49,870 nt of DNA from an uncultured Litorivicinus sp. (GCA_902558075.1 CACECO010000009.1:1-49870), one strand, 5' to 3'. Numbered from the stretch's first letter, positions 1 through 8,725 are shown. The notes: a model not told the origin generated them from the sequence alone. Translations and numbers: made by a program.

Positions 1-390
1 ACATTGACCCTCTAGCCGGGCCGCAATATTCACCCCGTTTCCATAAATATTATCTTTCTCAACGATCACATCGTCGCAGTGAATACCAACGCGCCAGACC
101 AGTTTACGATCCGTATCGGTCGCACTAATGCCTTCATTGCGTTCCTGGATCGCATCCTGAAAACTGATCGCGCAATTGACGGATTCCACAGGGCTGGCAA
201 ATTCGGCCAGAACCGAATCCCCCGCAGTGTGAAAGATTCGGCCACCATGCTTTGTGATGAAAGCATCGATAATTTCGCGGCAGGTATTTAGGCTGAAGAG
301 GGTTTTTTCCTCATCGGCAAGCATATGCTTGCTGAAACCCACACAATCGGCGGCAAGAATAGTTACGAACTTGCGGTAAACTTCGGACAA
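1..390 (-). CDS. Class III adenylate/guanylate cyclase, N-terminal part (cut by window edge)
   Basis: A cyclase catalytic domain begins at once after the start and runs off the left edge with 130 codons present. Visible motifs are ILAADCVGFS (first metal Asp, residue 15), HTAGDSVLAEF (second metal Asp, residue 58) and NIYGNGVNIAARLE. The start is a TTG at 390; an in-frame TGA lies three codons upstream, so no longer form exists. The two residues that choose the base are not the Lys/Asp pair of classical adenylate cyclases (Phe near 53, Asn near 114), so substrate choice is open. In this soluble family the catalytic domain is often followed by TPR repeats, which would lie outside the window. 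It shares strand with the three cyclic-nucleotide genes that follow, but a decayed gene of opposite strand separates them. Confidence 0.8.
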   Translation of the reverse strand, partial: MSEVYRKFVTILAADCVGFSKHMLADEEKTLFSLNTCREIIDAFITKHGGRIFHTAGDSVLAEFASPVESVNCAISFQDAIQERNEGISATDTDRKLVWRVGIHCDDVIVEKDNIYGNGVNIAARLEGQC

Positions 391-619
391 GATTAATCAA
401 CCTCACAATTGATAATAGTATTCATACTTAAAAGCCAATGTGGCGGTGTTCTGATTTCTATCAATTATTAGCACATTAATGACTATATCTAAATTTATTA
501 ATTTTTTGGGACAGAAGTCACACTTTACATTGGCACTTGGTCAAAGGATAAAGTTGTAGGAAGTGATAGCGGCCATCGGGGGTTGGTTCGATAGATATGT
601 TAGCTTTGCATCAGGCGGT

Positions 620-946
620 GACTACACGGATGATGTTTCTGAAAAGATCGCCGAGCTTGCTGATAAGCACTTATTTTAGTTTCTTTATATCTTAACTGAG
701 AGCCAGGATCTTACGAGAGCTTAGACGCCGCATGTACTCCATTTTTTAGAATTTGATGGAACTCTTCGTTTTCAATATCGGGGTAAACTAAATAATCGGC
801 GAATGGGGCGTGGGGTAGAGCGACATCCAAATCTTTTAAACGCAATGAAAGAAATCAAAAACATGGGTGAATATTCAGGTACCCAACTTCCTCTCCGCCA
901 TTTATCTAGCCGACACGTTCCCCAGACTGCTCAAAAATCCAGTTAA
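620..946 (+). pseudogene. Decayed redoxin (thioredoxin-like) paralogue, C-terminal half
   Basis: Reading across two frameshifts and one stop gives a protein matching the C-terminal half of the intact redoxin at 8726-9274. Aligned pieces are DDVSEKIAELADKH against DDSPENMSEFADEH, then LTESQDLTRAYDAACTP against LLDESQEVARAYDAVCTP, then FDGTLRFQYRGKLNN against FDGALRLQYRGRLDN, and LLNAMKEIK against LLNAMREIK. The breaks are an in-frame TAG after HLF, a one-base loss near the TAYD position and a two-base loss in the T-run after CTP. The N-terminal half with the CxxC motif is not recognisable upstream. The remnant occupies the gap between two minus-strand cyclic-nucleotide genes. Confidence 0.8.
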
Positions 947-957
947 ATCGTAAATGT

Positions 958-1764
958 TCAATCACAACAGAATATTTGCCTATCTCGTGCAAGGAAAGCT
1001 TTGGCTGGATCAAGATTGCTCTCTATAGAATGAGCTTCTTGATCATCTCTCTTCACAGCATGACCGGTTATAGCCAGTTTTCGACAGCCGGACTGATCTT
1101 GGAACCTTAAGCCCTGTTCCCACGACGAGTGTCCAAAACCCCTCACAGCCTCAAGATCATCATCATTGTAACAACCGTCCCAGATCAGAAGATCAGCACT
1201 ATCTGCAAAATCGACCAACTGGTCATCTAGAGCTGAACCGTGCTCGTGATCGACCAGATAAACGATTTCGCGGGAATCATCGCGATGTCGAAGTCGAAAA
1301 CCTGTCGCCTCACCTGGATGATTTAAGGGATGAACTGAAATGAGCCAAGAGCCTTGTTGCATCCATTCACCGACATCGATGTATTTATAATCAATATGAG
1401 CGTGGATGATCTCCAGCGTTACTGGAAAAGCGACATTTCCGAAAATAGTTTTCAATTTATGTTCAATAGATTTCTCGGAATTAGATTTACCCGAGACTAT
1501 GCTGACCGTGCCTTTTTTCTTTTTTGTCAAAAAGTAAGGAAGCCCAATAACGTGATCAAGATGACAGTGACTTAGGAGAAGGATCTCGTCCCTGTCAGAC
1601 TCTTCGGGATAATTAAGACCACTGCCACCGTCAATGAAGATTCGATCATTATTAAAACGTATCTCAATCGCCGAAGTATCACCACCAAGATATTGGTGGG
1701 ATTCTTTATAATAAGGAAACGCTCCACGGGTACCCCAGAATTTTACCGTTAGTTTATGGTTCAT
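958..1764 (-). CDS. MBL-fold metallo-hydrolase (PhnP-like), candidate cyclic-nucleotide phosphodiesterase
   Basis: A 268-residue cytoplasmic protein of the metallo-beta-lactamase fold. Seen: N-terminal FWGTRGAFP, the substrate-loop motif GGDTSAIEI (27-35), and the metal motif SHCHLDH (65-71, HxHxDH). Further His/Asp ligands follow in HPLNHPGEATGF, YLVDHEH, GHSSWEQG and ITGHAVKRDD. The last motif is HHDP in many relatives; here the first His is Gly. Its start lies 3 bp after the stop of the upstream cNMP-binding gene, so the two are co-transcribed. The family includes phosphodiesterases acting on cyclic phosphates, and the neighbours suggest cyclic-nucleotide hydrolysis. That role is inference; RNA processing or another phosphoester substrate remains possible. 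Confidence 0.75.
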   Translation of the reverse strand: MNHKLTVKFWGTRGAFPYYKESHQYLGGDTSAIEIRFNNDRIFIDGGSGLNYPEESDRDEILLLSHCHLDHVIGLPYFLTKKKKGTVSIVSGKSNSEKSIEHKLKTIFGNVAFPVTLEIIHAHIDYKYIDVGEWMQQGSWLISVHPLNHPGEATGFRLRHRDDSREIVYLVDHEHGSALDDQLVDFADSADLLIWDGCYNDDDLEAVRGFGHSSWEQGLRFQDQSGCRKLAITGHAVKRDDQEAHSIESNLDPAKAFLARDRQIFCCD

Positions 1765-1767
1765 ACC

Positions 1768-2652
1768 TTAATCCCGAAAAATATCTGGCCTCTCATTTAT
1801 CCGTAAGGTCCGCATTACGACCGCCCGAAAGACTCCTTTCAGTCCCTTATTCAATGCGCGGATGTTCCGTGAAACTTTGGAGACAGGTATAACCAGCGCA
1901 TTTACAGTCTTCGTTATCTCAAATGAATGGGCAAAGTCTGTTTGCGCTAGTACCTCCGCAACACCAATCACTCCTCCCGGTCCAACGTTAATCCTCATAT
2001 TTGCTTGGTTGGATATCGTTACAGCCCCGCTTGTTATGACCAAACCATTCCCTCTCTGATACTCACGTAAGATATCTTGCGGCGAACTAATTACGATCGA
2101 CTCAAGCTCATCAGTCACGATTACTCTTAAAAAAAGCGATTGGACCGCTGAGAACGTATGTTCAGACGTTTTAAGTAAGGCTTGTAATTCAAGTCGTGAT
2201 TTTCCGTTCGTTATTGTATTGACGTCCAAGTCGATTAGCCGACCTTGTTGGGTATCATTATCTTTAATTTGTCTGATTTGGTTCGTTACTGCTAGCTGGA
2301 GTAAAAGACAATTCAACAAGGCTTGCAAAGACGGGGATTGGTTCACCAAAATATTTCTGAGTGCTACGCCCGAGATTTCCAAGCAAACTGAAGCCTCAAC
2401 TGCACGAACTGATGCACTTCGCTTCCCGCCCAACAAAACCGCTTGTTCTCCGAACGCTGAACCTTTGGATATGACGGCAATCCGTTGTTTCGTCACATCA
2501 TCGAATATTTCCAAACTACCAGATGTCACTACATATAGATGACGGGCATCGTCTCCCTCGGTGAACAATACATAACCTTTTGGAACAGACACCTCGTAAA
2601 AATTCGGATTGGTTGTCGACTTTTGCCTAACGAAATCTGGGAGATCACTCAC
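1768..2652 (-). CDS. Cyclic-nucleotide-binding protein with two CNB-like domains and no output domain
   Basis: 294 residues. The first domain (about 20-105) is a canonical cNMP-binding barrel: KGYVLFTEGD, LYVVTSGSLEIF, then the phosphate-binding cassette GSAFGEQAVLLGGKRSASV with the expected Glu69 and Arg78. The second half (about 180-290) has the pattern of another CNB fold (GNGLVITSGAVTIS, GPGGVIGVAEVLAQ) but lacks the FGE/R pair, so it probably does not bind nucleotide. No helix-turn-helix follows, so this is not a CRP-type activator; it looks like a free-standing receptor or regulatory subunit. It lies 3 bp upstream of the MBL hydrolase and 148 bp downstream of the membrane cyclase. The partner it regulates is unknown. 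Confidence 0.78.
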   Translation of the reverse strand: MSDLPDFVRQKSTTNPNFYEVSVPKGYVLFTEGDDARHLYVVTSGSLEIFDDVTKQRIAVISKGSAFGEQAVLLGGKRSASVRAVEASVCLEISGVALRNILVNQSPSLQALLNCLLLQLAVTNQIRQIKDNDTQQGRLIDLDVNTITNGKSRLELQALLKTSEHTFSAVQSLFLRVIVTDELESIVISSPQDILREYQRGNGLVITSGAVTISNQANMRINVGPGGVIGVAEVLAQTDFAHSFEITKTVNALVIPVSKVSRNIRALNKGLKGVFRAVVMRTLRINERPDIFRD

Positions 2653-2800
2653 CTGGAAACTTCTCCTTCCATATCACTCGATTGCAGTAGCCTAGATGTT
2701 CAGCGCTCACACTAACTCCAGCCACGGATACCCTATCATGACGGTCCACCAGTTTGCGGGGCCATCCCAATCTTGTTTCCTATTCCTGCCCCAACCTTTG

Positions 2801-3991
2801 TTACTTTTTGCGTATGAGAAAGGTCCGCATGGTCCCTTTTCCCTTAATTTCCGACTGTTGAGGAATGACTTCTAATAACGGTTTGTCCAATAGGCTCAGA
2901 GTTTCTTCAGAGACGTGGATAGTACCCGGCCGTCCTATTGATTCGAGTCTTGACGCCAAATTTACCGAATCACCCCAAATGTCGAATGAGAATTTTGATT
3001 TCCCGATAACCCCAGATACGGCATCACCCGAATGAATGCCTATACGCATCTCCAACTGATTAGCAGTTTCGGTCTGATATTTTTTTATTATCTCGAGAAA
3101 CTCAAAGCCAACATCGACTAAAATTTGAGCGTGATCCGCTCTTGCTGCTGGGAGACCAGCGACAGCCATGTATGCATCTCCGATGGTTTTTATTTTCTCA
3201 ATTCCTTTCTTCCGACAAATGTCATCAAATTCCGAGAAAATACCATTTAAGAGATCGACGACTTCCCGTGCAGATAGTTTCGAAGCCAAGGGAGTGAACC
3301 CAACGATATCTGCAAACATCACACTCACATTTGCGTTATCCAGAGCAAGAACCCCATCCCCCTCGCGCAGGATATTGGCAAGATCCTTCGGTATAATATT
3401 GTGAAGTAGACTTTCAGATTTTTTACGCTCGAGCACTAGGAAGTGTGAGTACATCGCCATGGGTAGTCCCAGTAAAAATAGGGACCCTAAAATATTCGAT
3501 ACCCCTAGGAACTGTATTACTGCGGGGTTAGCGGGGATCAGAGGTTGCGACTCCGAAACAAACACGAACATCAGAACATCTACTAGTAAAAAAACTGAAG
3601 CCCATGACCATTTGATCCAACCCCTAAGTGGAACGGCTATCAAAAGGATCGCCAGATTCAAATACCAGATATGGAAGTAAACGTCCCAACCTAATAGTAA
3701 AATATATGCTGTTGCGGATCCCACACCCCCGAGACAGGCTAACAAGACGCCTGCTTCTGCACGGCCGGTGGTGTGCAATAAAAATCCAATCCCCACCACG
3801 GTCGCAAATGTAATCTCCCAAAAAACAACTTGTTGCCATTCGTCGACCGCAAAAAACAAAACCGAAATTCGAATTACCACAGCGAGCGCGCCAGCTAGAA
3901 AACCGAGTTGCATGGCAAGGAAAGCTGGTTTCCAACTATCAGGATAACCAGCCTTTGCTTGAAACAGGAAGTATGTAACTTGCGCCAGCAT
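2801..3991 (-). CDS. Membrane-anchored class III adenylate cyclase
   Basis: 396 residues: five to six membrane helices (about 25-185), a short linker (LLHNIIPKDLANIL) and a complete cyclase domain (about 218-375). Metal aspartates are in FADIVGF (Asp228) and GDAYM (Asp272). The base-selecting residues are Lys268 in EKIKTIG and Asp337 in FDIWG, the pair known to read adenine, with Asn344 and Arg348 of the catalytic set in DSVNLASRLE. It should therefore make cAMP as a homodimer at the inner membrane. It is the first gene of the minus-strand block cyclase / CNB protein / MBL hydrolase and is divergent from the alternative oxidase gene. No sensor family is recognisable in the membrane part. Confidence 0.88.
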   Translation of the reverse strand: MLAQVTYFLFQAKAGYPDSWKPAFLAMQLGFLAGALAVVIRISVLFFAVDEWQQVVFWEITFATVVGIGFLLHTTGRAEAGVLLACLGGVGSATAYILLLGWDVYFHIWYLNLAILLIAVPLRGWIKWSWASVFLLVDVLMFVFVSESQPLIPANPAVIQFLGVSNILGSLFLLGLPMAMYSHFLVLERKKSESLLHNIIPKDLANILREGDGVLALDNANVSVMFADIVGFTPLASKLSAREVVDLLNGIFSEFDDICRKKGIEKIKTIGDAYMAVAGLPAARADHAQILVDVGFEFLEIIKKYQTETANQLEMRIGIHSGDAVSGVIGKSKFSFDIWGDSVNLASRLESIGRPGTIHVSEETLSLLDKPLLEVIPQQSEIKGKGTMRTFLIRKK

Positions 3992-4440
3992 GTTACTGCC
4001 TCAAATTTGTTACAAACATATAACTGGATCTTTCGACGTCACCAACACCAGTCAGTAACTTCAGTGTCGAAAGTCTTATTTTGTACACTACTAGCACTCC
4101 ACTAAAGTTCCCCCAAGGGAATCATACGAGAGTTGGATCCGTTAGGTTCTCGCATCCTGCAACCCCTTGGTCTATCAGTTTTTTTTAGATTAGTCTAGTT
4201 ACTTGAGGTCAGATCTGCGGCTGATGCAACAATGCAATCTAAAAGATCATCGCCGCTTTGACAGAAATCCGACTTTTCGCCCAAAGCAACCGTCTTTGAC
4301 AGAATTAAAAGTTTCGGTCGAGCATCAGCAATGGGTCAAGCCAGATTGCCTGTCATTTTACGACCAATCAGCGTATTAGGTCTTGAAAACTGTCTGGCTG
4401 GTACCAACCCTTGATCTATCAGTGAATAGGGGATAGTGGC
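3992..4440. other. Intergenic region between divergent cyclase and alternative oxidase, with a repeated motif
   Basis: No gene is supported in these 449 bases. They must hold the promoters of both divergent genes. An imperfect direct repeat of about 19 bases is present: caaccccttggtctatcagt at 4160-4179 and caacccttgatctatcagt at 4405-4423, the second ending 17 bases before the oxidase start. No symmetrical CRP site (TGTGA-N6-TCACA) is visible. The repeats may be operators; this is inference. Confidence 0.45.
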
Positions 4441-5073
4441 GTGTCACATCGAAAACCAGAAACCATATCAGATCATATTGCTTTAGCGATTACTATGATG
4501 CTTCGTTTTTTGGCCGACACGTTCTTCGCCAAGAGATATGGGCACCGGGCGGTAGTTCTGGAGACAGTGGCGGGTGTACCGGGTATGGTTGCTGGGATGT
4601 GGCAACATTTACGTAGTCTGAGAGGAATGAAAAACGACTCTCGAGGCTGGATTAAAAAACTTCTCGAAGAAGCCGAGAATGAGCGAATGCATTTAATGAT
4701 TTTTATCGAGATCGCTAAACCCAATGCATTCGAGCGTTATATCATTTTGTTTGCTCAAGCAGTTTTCTGGAACTTCTATTTTTTATTGTATGTATTCTTT
4801 CCGAAAATCGCCCACAGAATGGTTGGTTATTTTGAAGAGCAAGCAGTAGTAAGTTACACACAATATTTAGAAGAGATTGACTCGGGATTAATCGAGAACA
4901 TACCGGCGCCAACCACGGCTATTGAATATTACGGCTTAAGTGCCAGTGCCACCCTACGGGATGTTGTGGTCAGAGTACGCGAAGATGAGAAGGGACACAT
5001 GGACGAAAACCACGCGATGGCGGATCTTTTAGTAATTACGAGGGGTGAACCGTTAGGGAATGCGCCTCAGTAA
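4441..5073 (+). CDS. aox: Alternative oxidase (cyanide-insensitive ubiquinol oxidase)
   Basis: 210 residues with all diiron motifs of the family: LET (Glu41), ENERMH (Glu81, His84), GYFEEQAV (Glu132/133) and EDEKGH (Glu183, His186), plus the conserved LETVAGVPGMV and WQHLRSL stretches. The enzyme oxidises ubiquinol and reduces O2 to water without pumping protons, bound to one leaflet of the inner membrane. The start is GTG. The protein lacks the long N-terminal extension of mitochondrial forms, as usual for bacteria. It stands alone downstream of a 449-base regulatory region. Typical roles are overflow electron disposal and resistance to cyanide, NO or sulfide; the sulfite oxidation genes elsewhere in the window also feed the quinone pool. 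Confidence 0.95.
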   Translation: MSHRKPETISDHIALAITMMLRFLADTFFAKRYGHRAVVLETVAGVPGMVAGMWQHLRSLRGMKNDSRGWIKKLLEEAENERMHLMIFIEIAKPNAFERYIILFAQAVFWNFYFLLYVFFPKIAHRMVGYFEEQAVVSYTQYLEEIDSGLIENIPAPTTAIEYYGLSASATLRDVVVRVREDEKGHMDENHAMADLLVITRGEPLGNAPQ

Positions 5074-5738
5074 TCCGACTCATTTCAATTGTGAAAATCA
5101 TACATGTCCCGGAGACATTGCCGTTGAGATCATAATCAAAATGTGTATCCGGGTTAAGCAAGCGACAAAATTTTTTGAATCATAAGTTCGTAACTTTCAC
5201 CATAAAACTTTATGGGTCCCAACTAGCTCTATCTAGACATTGCATATTAGCAACGTTGGAATTGGATTGATTCACTCAATTGCCATACGGGTTGAATGGA
5301 CGTTCATTTTGTTATGCGCGTTAGATAGATTCAACTCCTTCTATTTTATTGATTGACGTCCTGACGAGCCTATGTCGACCCTTTGTCTCTGATCCCTTTC
5401 AGTCATAGAAGAACTATCGCGTTCTATTAGTGCCCTGCGCGGAAGTCAGGCTTTGCAACAAATTTATAGGGCTTGTAGATCGGGATGGGAAGCACATTTA
5501 GCTGGAGGACCAATAGCACCAAATATTCCAAGCCAGTTTCAGTCTTTATGCCCAGCAGAGTGCTTGAAGGATATTGACCGCAACGACATCAATAGTCTGA
5601 AAAAGGCAACAACTACCAAGTTTATGGCAAGTGGACTGATGCAGTCAGAAAGTTGAGCCAAAAAGCCCTAACTGCTGCAATCTAACTTCTTTCCCAATGA
5701 AAAATTTGTTCACATTCGTCAGTCACAACCTAAATTTA
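5074..5738. other. Gene-poor region with an unassigned open frame
   Basis: No certain gene. One plus-strand frame stays open from 5393 to 5656 and encodes about 87 codons (pieces: EELSRSISALRGSQ, CRSGWEAHLAGGPIAP). It lacks an ATG or GTG start with a ribosome-binding site; only a TTG at 5453 is available. It is not recognised and may be the remnant of a longer gene. Confidence 0.3.
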
Positions 5739-5951
5739 TTAAGCGGGTTTACGACCAGTACGCGCCTTTTTGTTTGGCGATCCATTGCTATTTGTTTGTT
5801 TACCTACTTTCGATTCTCCTCCGCTTGAGGAGGAGTTGAGTAAACATCCGACCCCTAATCCTAAACCGAATAAACTTACTCCAGTTTTAATAGCGAGGGC
5901 AGTCTTGACCTTGAATGCAAGTAATGGCAGCAGCAATAATTTGTTCGTCAT
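5739..5951 (-). CDS. Small membrane protein of unknown function
   Basis: 70 residues: two hydrophobic stretches (about 3-20 and 22-38, rich in Leu, Gly and Ala), then a Ser/Gly-rich linker and a basic tail (KKARTGRKPA). The ATG at 5951 has an AAGGA-type ribosome-binding site. It lies 38 bp downstream of another small membrane-protein gene on the same strand, so the two probably form an operon. Not recognised. The basic tail should face the cytoplasm. Confidence 0.5.
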   Translation of the reverse strand: MTNKLLLLPLLAFKVKTALAIKTGVSLFGLGLGVGCLLNSSSSGGESKVGKQTNSNGSPNKKARTGRKPA

Positions 5952-5989
5952 ATCTCAAATCCTTTCCGCAACTCGGTACAGACTGTTTC

Positions 5990-6316
5990 TCATCCCTCTT
6001 TTTCCAAGTCCCACTTCACCTTATTTGGCGACGACTTTGGCTTACGGGATTTCTCCGTTTTGAACACAAAAAACGTGAAGAACACAGCGGTAATAATTAC
6101 CCAGTGTCCAATAATGTTATAACCAATATAGAGCAACTCGACCGTGTATATACCAAAAGCAATACACCACATAGCGGCCAGCAAGATGCTCAACAAATAC
6201 TTGTACTCCATGGGAGCAAACTTGAGTGCATTCTTTGAGGCGTCCAGTAATCCAAAGCCAAACTTGGTCAACGCTACCCAACCATTCTCTTCAAATGCTC
6301 TGACTATTTTTTTCAA
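5990..6316 (-). CDS. Small two-helix membrane protein of unknown function
   Basis: 108 residues with two predicted membrane helices (about 41-62 and 67-86) and a basic tail with several Lys. The start is a TTG at 6316, supported by a strong purine-rich ribosome-binding site (gaggaggagaga) about 6-8 bases upstream. It is followed by a second small membrane-protein gene 38 bp later. Not recognised. An N-terminal amphipathic segment (EENGWVALTKFGFGLL) precedes the helices. Confidence 0.55.
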   Translation of the reverse strand: MKKIVRAFEENGWVALTKFGFGLLDASKNALKFAPMEYKYLLSILLAAMWCIAFGIYTVELLYIGYNIIGHWVIITAVFFTFFVFKTEKSRKPKSSPNKVKWDLEKEG

Positions 6317-6845
6317 AATGTCTCTCCTCCTCTGTTTCTGTATCGTATCGTATTAAGGCACTAAACTTCTACCGTCGCGGTTCTACTGCTCTGTGATGCA
6401 TTTCATAATGTGAATCAAAGAGCAAAAAATGAAAAAGCTCACCCTCCGGAAACTGTATCTAATTGCCTTAGGGTGGTTTTTGGCTTTCCAGAGTTTTTGA
6501 CGAAAAGTGGAATGCAGTGTGATGAGAATTTGTACACGTTTGTGCGGTACCGCCTATGACTATGAAAGGAGCTAGTGTAAGGACCAGCTCTATAGCTCCT
6601 AACACCCTCCGATTACCTAGAACCGCTTTTGAGGCATCAATGCAGAAGTCAGTACGGTTCCTAGTACGTTTAGAATACTCATAATTCGTGGATCTTTGAC
6701 TTTGGTACAGAAAAGCTTGGGATCCTTCCAGAGCCCATGATATTAACTTGTAAAGATCTACACTTTCGAATTTTTCTGGATGATTTTGAAATGAAGCGGT
6801 TGTAGGCTTTAGCTGTTCGGGAGAAGATGCAGGGGAAGTTTAAGT
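6317..6845. other. Intergenic region
   Basis: 529 bases without a supported gene. It contains the upstream region of the minus-strand small membrane-protein pair and of the broken GFA gene. A 22-codon plus-strand frame at 6429 (MKKLTLRKLYLIALG...) with a weak ribosome-binding site could be the start of a lost membrane protein; I do not call it a gene. Confidence 0.35.
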
Positions 6846-7288
6846 ATGCGACATTCAGGCGGTTGCCATTGTGGGTCGTGGAATTTTGAAACAAATTACG
6901 ATCCTATGTTCCTTTATCAATGTAATTGTGAATCTTGCAGAAAACTAAATGGTTCATACTCTCTGGGAGCATGCTACAAAGAAGATGAATTTGTTTGCTC
7001 TGGTCCTGAAGGCGATTATGACTACTAGGGTGGAAGTGGCGAGCTGATGAAGACTCGGTTTTGTCCGACTTGTCACGTGAGATTGACTGTGAGATCACAG
7101 GTCCTTCCTGAACTCGTGTTTATTGCATTAGTAATTTTGCTAATCCCAACCAGTTTCAAAAGATTGATCTTGAGATTTGGACAGGCACCAAACTCGATAT
7201 CGTCCACGATCAGACCCGCGCTGGACTCAGCGTAAGCGACAGTGGGACGGCCGAACGAATCACTAAATTTCTTGAGACACTGAGGTAG
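6846..7288 (+). pseudogene. Broken GFA-domain gene (glutathione-dependent formaldehyde-activating-like)
   Basis: The first 60 codons carry the N-terminal zinc motifs of the GFA family: GGCHCGSWNFE and QCNCESCRKLNGSY. A TAG at 7026-7028 interrupts it. The same frame continues with GGSGELMKTRFCPTCHVRL, including the third Cys pair, and on to PELVFIA. Near 7130 one frameshift leads into NFANPNQFQKIDLEIWTG and TRAGLS, with a final stop at 7286-7288. Together these pieces make a full-length family member of about 147 residues. With one nonsense and one frameshift mutation no functional product is expected. Homologues bind zinc through these cysteines; many have unknown substrates. Confidence 0.85.
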
Positions 7289-7506
7289 CCTAAATCTCCA
7301 CTACTATGAATTGGGGCAGGGTTGTTTTTTAAAACCATGAAAGCTTGAACGGGGAGCGATGCCGGCTTGCATTCGCACAGGGGTCCAAGCCGACAAAATA
7401 AACCTCTGGGTAATCTCAGCTTTGCTGGTTCGATGACTGTCGGTATGCTTGACGCTCGGGGCAGTTTGTGAGTGACGAGGTGTACTCAAGGAAGAGGTGA
7501 CGTAGC

Positions 7507-8277
7507 ATGCAACGACTCAGTGCGCACTTGGCGCATCACCAGGATACTGTCAATGTTGTGGTTATTCTTGGTAGTGGTCCTAAGGCGAGTCAGGCAGCCG
7601 AATGGGATGCGCGTTTTTGGAATCAGCTGGTGGTCATCAACAACGCATGGCGAATCCGTTCCGACTGGGATGCCTGCGTGTTTCCGGAGGATTTTCCGGA
7701 TGAAAATCGACCGTTTAATCCAGCGTCAGGGCAGACTTTGATTCAAGCGGAGCACTTCGTGCCGCAGCAGAACCAGTTTGGTGGTGTGGTCTATGTGGGC
7801 GGCACCATGGCCTTTACCGCAGCTTATTGGGCGCTTGGCGCACTGAAACCCGATGTGATGGCATTTTTTGGATGTGACCTTGTCTATCCCGAATCAGGAC
7901 CGACTCATTTTTATGGGACAGGGACGCCGGATCCGCTACGCAAAGATGTGACGCTCCAGTCGCTTGAAGCCAAAGCTGCTCGGTTACAGCTGATTGCCGC
8001 AAAACACCGGTGTACTTGCTTGAATCTCTCTAAAGATCGAAGTCGGTTGGTATTTCCGAGGGCGACGCTTGAGAGCCTGTCTATAGTCGAGTGCATAGAA
8101 CCGGATCACCGGGCGATCGATCAAGTATTGATGTGTGAGCGCAAACTGGGCTATCGAGTACCCTCAGGACGGTATTGGGAGTCCTTTGAGCAGTTTGACG
8201 CAAATGCCTTGGCATACATAGATGCATTATGGCTCGAGGCCCACGCAAATTGTTCGATTGCTAGTCAGACGGCTTAA
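7507..8277 (+). CDS. Protein of unknown function, possibly glycosyltransferase-like
   Basis: 256 residues, soluble, no signal peptide. An N-terminal VVVILGSGPKAS (about 17-28) followed by LVVINNAWRIRSDWDACVF resembles the nucleotide-sugar entry strand of MptE/DUF115-like and sialyltransferase-like folds (NGPS-type motif, then a 'name on display' strand). Mid-protein features are GGVVYVGGTMAF, FFGCDLVYP and THFYGTGTPDPLRKDV. The assignment is by pattern only. The gene stands alone between a broken GFA gene and a gene-poor stretch; an aggaagagg purine tract sits upstream of the ATG. Confidence 0.6.
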   Translation: MQRLSAHLAHHQDTVNVVVILGSGPKASQAAEWDARFWNQLVVINNAWRIRSDWDACVFPEDFPDENRPFNPASGQTLIQAEHFVPQQNQFGGVVYVGGTMAFTAAYWALGALKPDVMAFFGCDLVYPESGPTHFYGTGTPDPLRKDVTLQSLEAKAARLQLIAAKHRCTCLNLSKDRSRLVFPRATLESLSIVECIEPDHRAIDQVLMCERKLGYRVPSGRYWESFEQFDANALAYIDALWLEAHANCSIASQTA

Positions 8278-8725
8278 GCTAGTTGGGGACTCACTCAAAT
8301 AAGGTAACCTTAGTTCCCCGAGTAAAGGATTTGTCTTTTGTTTCAGCAGAAAATTAGATCTTTTTATTCTGCGATCAATTGTGGGAGGTGAGTGAAACCA
8401 CACAACGCATCGCTTTGCATGGAGTTTACGAATTGTTTACTTTTGGATCTAAAAGATGGAAAAATTTTGCGGTTGTCGAGTAAAAGATTGATCGATAAGG
8501 GATACTCTGAAGCTAGGTTTGGAGGCTTTGGCCGAATCTGTAGATCTATCGGTAACTCTAAGAGGCCGTGCGTATTTGACGATGCCAATGGTGAGTGCGA
8601 GGGGCGGGCGAGCGACCTGTTTGTCTGCTGAGCAATTATGAGTGAACAAAAAGCTTGGTACCAAAGCGTTTGCCACACTGATCGAGTATTTGATCAAGCA
8701 TCAATAAAACCTAATGGAGATTTAG
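8278..8725. other. Intergenic region
   Basis: 448 bases. A plus-strand frame from a GTG at 8392 to 8631 (79 codons) follows a GGGAGG tract, but only about 3 bases separate the tract from the start and the product is not recognised, so it is not called. A short frame at 8638 overlaps the redoxin start. A GGGGAC...GTTCCCC inverted repeat near 8284-8319 has no T-run. Confidence 0.3.

Noticed and set aside
4404-4424. FNR/NnrR-type operator before alternative oxidase
   Set aside because: TTGAT and ATCAG half-sites are 2 bases apart instead of the required 4.
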